From Corylus avellana (Eukaryota; Streptophyta; Magnoliopsida; Fagales; Betulaceae), in contig NC_081545.1 of NCBI RefSeq assembly GCF_901000735.1, forward strand, positions 16,375,745 to 16,439,744: a DNA stretch of 64,000 bases, in the 5' to 3' direction. A program made the position numbers and the translations under genes. This document shows positions 58,709-64,000 of this stretch, one piece after another (position 1 is the first letter of the stretch; the number at the start of each line of letters is the position of its first letter). The notes beneath the pieces are model-generated. The model was not told the DNA's origin, ran no database searches, and saw only the letters and a list, made by a program, of their open reading frames with translations.

Positions 58709-58808
58709 NNNNNNNNNNNNNNNNNNNNNNNNNNNNNNNNNNNNNNNNNNNNNNNNNNNNNNNNNNNNNNNNNNNNNNNNNNNNNNNNNNNNNNNNNNNN
58801 NNNNNNNN
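58709..58808. other. scaffold gap, left edge of a probably inverted contig
   Basis: 100 N. The LTR to its left and the RNase H to its right do not belong together, but each matches the far end of the neighbouring contig (see findings). Confidence 0.7.
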
Positions 58809-60573
58809 GGAGAATTTGATATCGAATTCCTTCCTCGAAACTCCATCAAGGGTCGAGCATTGGCAGATTTTCTAGCAGAATTTACTAACTTGCCAGATGC
58901 TATGCAATGGCCAAATGATGAGACTTGGGTGGTTTACGTGGATGGGTCATCCACAAGAAGACATGGCGGAGCTAGGGTAATACTAATAACCCCAGAAGGA
59001 GAAGAGCTGTGAAACTCCATAAGGTTGGAGTTTAGAACTATCAACAACAAGGTCGAGTACGAGGCTGTGATAGCTGGACCTGGTCTAGCCCTAGAGATGG
59101 GAGCTGAGTTTGTTGAACTGCAAAGCGATTCTCAAGTGATTGTAGGGTACATCCAAGGGGAGTTCGAAGCGAAAGGCGATAAAATGAGGTTGTACTTGTC
59201 AAAGGTACACGACTTATAGAATTCTTTCAAGAAGTTTTGCATTGTGAAAATCCCAAAGGAAGAAAACACAGGAGCAAACCATCTTGCTCGGGCTGCATCA
59301 ACCAACGAGTATGTAGGAGAATTCAAGGAAATAATTCAGACCCTGTCTTGACCTACGATAGCCAAAGAGGTCTTGGTCTTGACAGCAGAGCCGGTACCAG
59401 AGTGGCAGAAATAAGTGGTGGAATATCTGGAGAAAGGGATTTTCCCATAAGGAAATAAGGCAGTTATCCAGCTGAGGAAAAAGGCTGCTAGATTTACCAC
59501 TTCTTAAGTGCATTTCCAAAGAAGAAGGTAATTATATACTTCGTGAGATTCATGAAGGTATTTGTGGAAGTCATTCAGGTGCAAGAATGTTGGCGCATAA
59601 AGCAGTCCGAGCAAGCTTCTACTGGCCTAATATGACCAAGGACTCGGTAGAGATGGTTAGACATTGCTACAAATGCCAACGTTTTGCCAACATCACCAAA
59701 CAACCCCCCGAGGAATTGAGTTCAATCTCCTCACCATGGCCCTTCTTGCAATGGGGGGTAGATATAATGGGACCACTACCTCGTGGAAAGGGGGGTGTTC
59801 GGTTTGCAGTGGTGGCTGTGGATCATTTCACAAAGTGGGTGAAAGTGGAAGCCCTAGTGAATATAACAGCCAAGAGCATAGAGAAATTCTTATGGAAGAA
59901 TTTCATCTGCCGGTGCAACATTCCACTCGCGTCCATCATGGATAATGGAAAGCAATTTGACTGCGATTCATTCAGAGAATGGTGTGCCAAGCTCCACATA
60001 AGAAATTACTTCTCATCCCCCGGGCATCCCCAAGCAAACGAGCAGGTCAAAATCACTAACAAGTCAATCTTCAAACTTTTGAAGAAGAAACTTGGTGATC
60101 GAAAAGGAGAATGGGCAAAAGATATCCTAGAAGTTCTATGGGCTTATCGGACTACAAGGAGAACTTCAACCGAGGAAACCCCCTATGCTCTGGCTTTTGG
60201 GACCGAGGCGGTTATACCCACCGTGGTAGGCTCGGGCAGCTTCTAAGTAGAAACCTTCCGGCTTGAGAGTAATGATGAAGGCCTACTACTGCATCTAGAT
60301 CTACTATAGGAGAAGCGGGATCAAGCTCAAGTATCCATGTCAGCATACCAGGAAATAGCGGCTCGGTATTTTAACAAGAAGGTCAAGCATCGAAGCTTCA
60401 AAGTCAGAGATTTAGTTTTACGAAAGGTTACCATTGCCACCAAAGATCCAACCGAGGGCAAGTTAGCTCCTAATTAGGAAGGACCTTACAAGGTGAGCGA
60501 GTGTCGAAGAGCGGGAGCTTACTACCTTGAAGATTCCGAGGGAAAGACACTCCCCAGGCCATGGAACGCCAAG
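58809..60573 (+). pseudogene. Tat-type gypsy RNase H and integrase, broken (plus strand as assembled)
   Basis: Plus strand: FDIEF-PRNSIKGRALADFL, RNase H core (WVVYVDGSS near 58930; KVEYEAVIAG near 59055; QSDSQVIVGY near 59125; NTGANHLARAAS near 59265, where the family usually has Asp for the second Asn), then integrase (HKAVRASFYWPN, CYKCQRFA near 59660, GVDIMGPLP near 59755, MDNGKQFD near 59940, HPQANEQVKITNKS near 60025, EVLWAYRTT near 60130). The integrase core 59587-60246 is open. Three positions are against function: stops at 59010, 59217 and others; RNase H D to N; and Lys where the catalytic Glu of the DDE triad is expected (36 residues after the second Asp). The C-terminal end runs VSMSAYQE...PRPWNAK. 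Orientation opposes the matching gag-RT. Confidence 0.8.
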
Positions 60574-61166
60574 TGATAAGTGCCAAATATTGCATATTTG
60601 GACCCCTTTATTTACATTAGTTAATCCTTTAGCTGTGTCGTTATTTAATATTTTGTGTTAGTTTTGTGTTTTTAGTATTTTGTAGGTCATTGAAGAAAAA
60701 CTACAGCTTTAAAGGGGAAAATGCGAAGTTTGGAAGAAAGCATACTTTGAGAAGACCTAGATGATGTGGTTAAGTCTAACCAAATCCAAGAAAAGGTTAA
60801 ATCAGATTAAAGTTCAGATTGGATAAGATTTCGGATCGGATTCAAATTCAGATTCTGCATACATCTTAGTATTTTGACCATAACTCTCCGTTCAAATATC
60901 GGATTGAAGTGATTCAAATGGCATTGGAAAGCTAGCTCAAAATACTACAATTTGTTGTGAAATAGGATTTTCGTAATTATGAGAGTTTCTATGCCAAAAT
61001 CGCCCCGCAATTATTGGACACAAATCTGGACGAATCCTATTCCGATTTCAGACTTCTATTTTGACTGGGAGACAGACCTCCGAATTATCTAGGTTTACTT
61101 GGGCTTCTAGGACTTCCCAAAGCCTATAAATAGACTTCTTTGCATTCAAGAAAAGAGACACAATAC
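60574..61166 (+). repeat. LTR fragment of the short element (plus as assembled)
   Basis: Starts TGATAAGTGCCAAATATTGC right after CCAAG (60569-60573), the reverse complement of the CTTGG flank at 55929. About 98 percent similar to the corresponding part of 55934-57273 in inverse orientation. It is cut by the N gap 61167-61266. Confidence 0.75.
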
Positions 61167-61266
61167 NNNNNNNNNNNNNNNNNNNNNNNNNNNNNNNNNN
61201 NNNNNNNNNNNNNNNNNNNNNNNNNNNNNNNNNNNNNNNNNNNNNNNNNNNNNNNNNNNNNNNNNN
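61167..61266. other. scaffold gap, right edge of a probably inverted contig
   Basis: 100 N between an LTR fragment and the start of a reverse transcriptase. The whole catalytic part of RT (including YxDD) is missing, so real sequence of about 1 kb or more is absent from the scaffold. Confidence 0.75.
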
Positions 61267-62665
61267 TCTACACACATTCTCCACTTCCCATTAGATTTTT
61301 TAACTAATACTACATTGGCTAACCAATCAAGATAATGTACTTCTTCAATAAATCGAGATCTTAGCAAATTCTCTACCTCCTCGGCTATCACCATGTTTCG
61401 CTCAGGAGCGAATTTCCTTCTTTTTTGTTTCACTGGTTTTACACTGGGATCCACGTTCAGCTGGTGGAGTATTTCTTCAAGGCTAATATCCGGCATGTCT
61501 TCACGTGTCCATGCAAATACCTCCAAATTTGCTTTCAGAAAGGTGACAAGGCTTCCTCGGACGTCCAAGGAGAGTTGAGAACCAACCTTCACCACTTTGC
61601 CATTTGCTACTGCCATGTCTTCTAGTGTCTCGGCAGGCTCACCTTTTGGTTCATCTTCCTTTCTACATCGCACGGTACTTACTGTCAAAGGTGTGGCCTT
61701 TGAAGGCTTCTTCAAGGAAGTTATATAACACTTCCTTGTTGCAGTTTGATCACCCTTGACTTCTCCGACTCCTTCCTCTGTCGGGAACTTCATCTTCAAG
61801 TGATAGGTTGAAGTTACTGCTTTCAACTTATTCAAGGTTGGCTGACTGATTATTGCGTTGTAGGCAGATGGTCGGTCAACTACCAAGAAATCTACCATAA
61901 TAGTCGATTGCCTAGGAGCTGCTCTTGCTGTGACGGGAAGTGAAATGATTCCAATAGGTTGGACTTGCTCTCCTGCAAATCCAACCAAGGGAGACCCAAA
62001 TGGCGTGATCCTACTACAATCGATGCCCATCTGCTTGAAAATTGGCCAATAGAGGATGTTAGCCGAGCTTCCATTATCTACTAAAATTCAATGGAGCACA
62101 TGGTTGGCCACGGTCATAGTTACCACTAGTGCATCATCATTGGGCATCATCACTCCCTTTGCATCTTCCTCGATGAATGATAAAACCATGAGTTCTCACT
62201 TCAAAGTCTTTGTAGGCCCTTCGACAAAGAGAACCTCCTCAATCTGTACCCTTCTAGCATGGGCTCTTCTAGCTGAGTTAGACTCCCCTCCACTAGCTAT
62301 TCCTTCAGCAATGGTTAGGATTTCTCCTACTACCTCATGATTCCGAGGTTGGGGATGAGCGTCCCGATCATTCATCGGCTCAGCCTGCCGATTATGTGCT
62401 GGGTCAACATATTGATTATCCCTCGAGCCATTACCATGCCTTGTCCTTCGGTCACGGGCTCCATCGGCTTCTCGGTTCCCCTCAAGCGGCAGGGGTTGTT
62501 GAGGGTCTCTTCCTCGATCCCTCTTGTCTGCCAAGAACCTCACTAGTTTGCCATTTCTAATGAAATATTCTATCTCCTGACGAAGAGACACACACTTCTC
62601 TGTCAAATGGCCAACTTCGTTATGGTATTGGCAAAACTTGGTATGGTCTCACTTTGATGCGGGAT
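61267..62665 (-). pseudogene. Tat-type gypsy gag C-terminus, protease and start of RT
   Basis: Minus strand from 62665: gag end with a CQYHNEVGHLTEKC motif and QEIEYFIRNGKLVRFLADKR; GGESNSARRAHARR near 62270; retropepsin around LVDNGSSANILYW near 62070 (usually DTG, here DNG), with an in-frame TGA just before it (V-L-H-stop-I-L-V-D); GFAGEQVQPIGIISLPVT near 61970; a TLNKLKAVTSTYHLKMKFPT block near 61820; then the RT entrance AEEVENLLRSRFIEEVHYLD and LVKKSNGKWRMCV at the gap (61267). The lineage call (Tat/Ogre-type, with gag-pol in one frame and an antisense ORF) rests on these motifs and the LTR signature. The 5' part of gag is displaced by the LTR insertion at 62666. Confidence 0.8.
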
Positions 62666-64000
62666 TGATAAGTGCCAAATGTTGCACATTCAAGCTCTTT
62701 AATTTGCATATGTTAATTCCTTAGCGTTGTTATTTGTTTGGTTTTGTTTTGTTTTTATTGTTTTCAGGTTATAAATAAAGATGCAATTAATTCCATTGAT
62801 TTTGGGCTTAAAAGCACACTTTGAGAGACCTAGAAGATATGGTTAAACTTAACCAATCATGGTTAAGTTTAATCAAATAAAGAAAATGATTAATTCAGAA
62901 TTTCTCAAATTGGAGTCAAAATCGGATTGGATTCAAATTTGGATTCTGCATACGTCTCGGTATTTTAGCCATAACTTTTATCTCAAATATCAGATTGAGG
63001 TGATTTAAGTGGCATTGGAAAGATAAATCAAATTTATACAAATCATTGTGAAATAACATTTTCCTAATTCGGAGCGCTGTAATACCAAAATCGCCCCGCA
63101 AGATAGGAACGCAATTCTGGGCGAATCCTATTCCGATTTGGACTTAGGTTTTCTTTATCCTAATTGGACTTTGACTTAAATCTCCGAAATTTATAGATTA
63201 CTAGGGCTTCTAGGACTCTCCTAAGCCCTATAAATAGGCCTCTAAGCATTGAGAAAAAAGACACACCGCTTTCTAGAGTAAAAATTTAGTAACATTATCT
63301 TTGGAGCTTAGAAGATCATGAGCGACTAAACCCCTTTGTGGGGTGTTGATGTAACCCTATCCAAGCACAATGGTTTGATTGTATTTAATTTCTAGATTTT
63401 CAATTTATGCATGTTGATTGTATAACTATGAGGATTGCTACAATTGATTTCTGTTCTTCATATTAAATGCAATTGTTCTTAAATTCCAAAATCAATATTT
63501 GTGAAATTATTCTCTTGTCTTAGAAAGTATTTTACTTTTATTGATCTCAAATCATTCTTGTTTTCTGTGATTATGAGAATGATGGTTATACAATGGGTTT
63601 AATTGACATATGATAAATTGGATTTGATAGGCTATGCCTAGGGAAGACGGATTGTACTACATCCTAGTTTAGTGTAATTAGGTAGACAATCCGTGCCAAC
63701 CGAAGATGGGTTATACTTATTCATTGATTATATGTATCCTGTTAAAGAATTTGATAATTTATACCTAGGGAAGACGGGTCGTACCGCATCTTAGTGGTTA
63801 GGTGGACGATCCATGCCAACCGAAGATAGATTATGCTTATTCTTTAATAAGGTAGTTTCTTGTTTGTTTATAACATGCATAGAATGAATTTCTGGGATTA
63901 ATTATGATTAACCATTATTGTGCGGATAGAGGTGAAGTCAATACACTACACTCTCTCTCTTATTTTAAATCTCTTTTATTTTCATGCATTTTACTTTTAA
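62666..64000 (+). mobile_element. related LTR element inserted in gag, runs off the window
   Basis: Begins TGATAAGTGCCAAATGTTGC in plus orientation and shares the general layout of the 55934 family (RCCAAAATCGCCCCGCAA near 63085, CCTATAAATAGGC near 63227) but is clearly a different subfamily. A TATAAATAGG element at 63229 would drive plus-strand transcription. Repeated CCTAGGGAAGACGG...CCAACCGAAGAT phrases occur at 63648-63707 and 63766-63827. No coding frame is seen before the end of the window. Confidence 0.6.

Overview
The window is nuclear DNA of a flowering plant, most likely a woody eudicot. The evidence is spliced genes with GT-AG introns, L1-type LINEs, Copia and Ty3/gypsy LTR elements, hAT elements and MITEs, AT-rich microsatellites, and draft-assembly N gaps. 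The species cannot be fixed from the sequence; the repeat style resembles Fagales-type trees, which is only an impression. Twelve N runs are present: 18104-18203, 20881-20980, 21307-21337, 21816-21922, 22441-22608, 26670-26769, 37900-37999, 50464-50563, 52449-52548, 58709-58808, 61167-61266 (most exactly 100 N), so contig order and orientation deserve caution (one further junction is discussed in findings; the list gives the eleven visible runs).

Region 1 (1 to about 14.3 kb) holds the only convincing host gene: a minus-strand triose-phosphate/nucleotide-sugar transporter family (TPT) gene resembling Arabidopsis At1g06470. Its first three coding exons (12792-13312, 12511-12680, 2126-2211) join in frame with good splice sites; the rest runs off the left edge. 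Intron 2 is 10.3 kb and is filled by a nearly full-length L1-type LINE (3678-10708) in the same orientation as the gene, itself containing a hAT MITE. The intron also holds two foldback MITEs and a Copia RNase H scrap. An older LINE fragment lies at the left edge.

Region 2 (14.3-37.2 kb) is a repeat island: putative LTR pieces, a broken zf-BED hAT transposase (18.2-21.1 kb), and a 4.4-kb block present twice in tandem (21923-26368 and 26817-31264). The second copy overlaps a complete non-autonomous LTR retrotransposon (29959-35750, minus strand) with matched 1.28-kb LTRs, PBS, PPT, a degenerate gag and a 5-bp target duplication (ACCAA). It sits in remnants of another, probably Copia/SIRE-like, element.

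Region 3 (37.2-64.0 kb) is one nested stack. The outermost layer is a gypsy-like element with 2.4-kb LTRs and no recognisable pol (from 37177; PBS 44372; PPT and 3' LTR at 48304/48320). A 4.76-kb hAT element with an almost intact ZMYM1-like transposase (one nonsense codon) is inserted in its 5' LTR. A minus-strand Tat-type gypsy element is inserted in its 3' LTR; its gag-PR-RT (61.3-62.7 kb), RNase H-integrase (58.8-60.6 kb, but on the plus strand as assembled), sense-opposed extra ORF (49.9-55.4 kb, plus) and 3' LTR (48442-49120) are all visible. Further related LTR elements are inserted in it. Frame continuity and target-site duplications indicate that the contig 58809-61166 is inverted in the scaffold, and that 49508-50463 has been written twice across an N gap.

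I found no convincing new biological system. The interesting content is the nested transposon architecture, the LINE-filled intron, an internal protein repeat in the LINE ORF1, and two assembly errors that would mislead an annotator.
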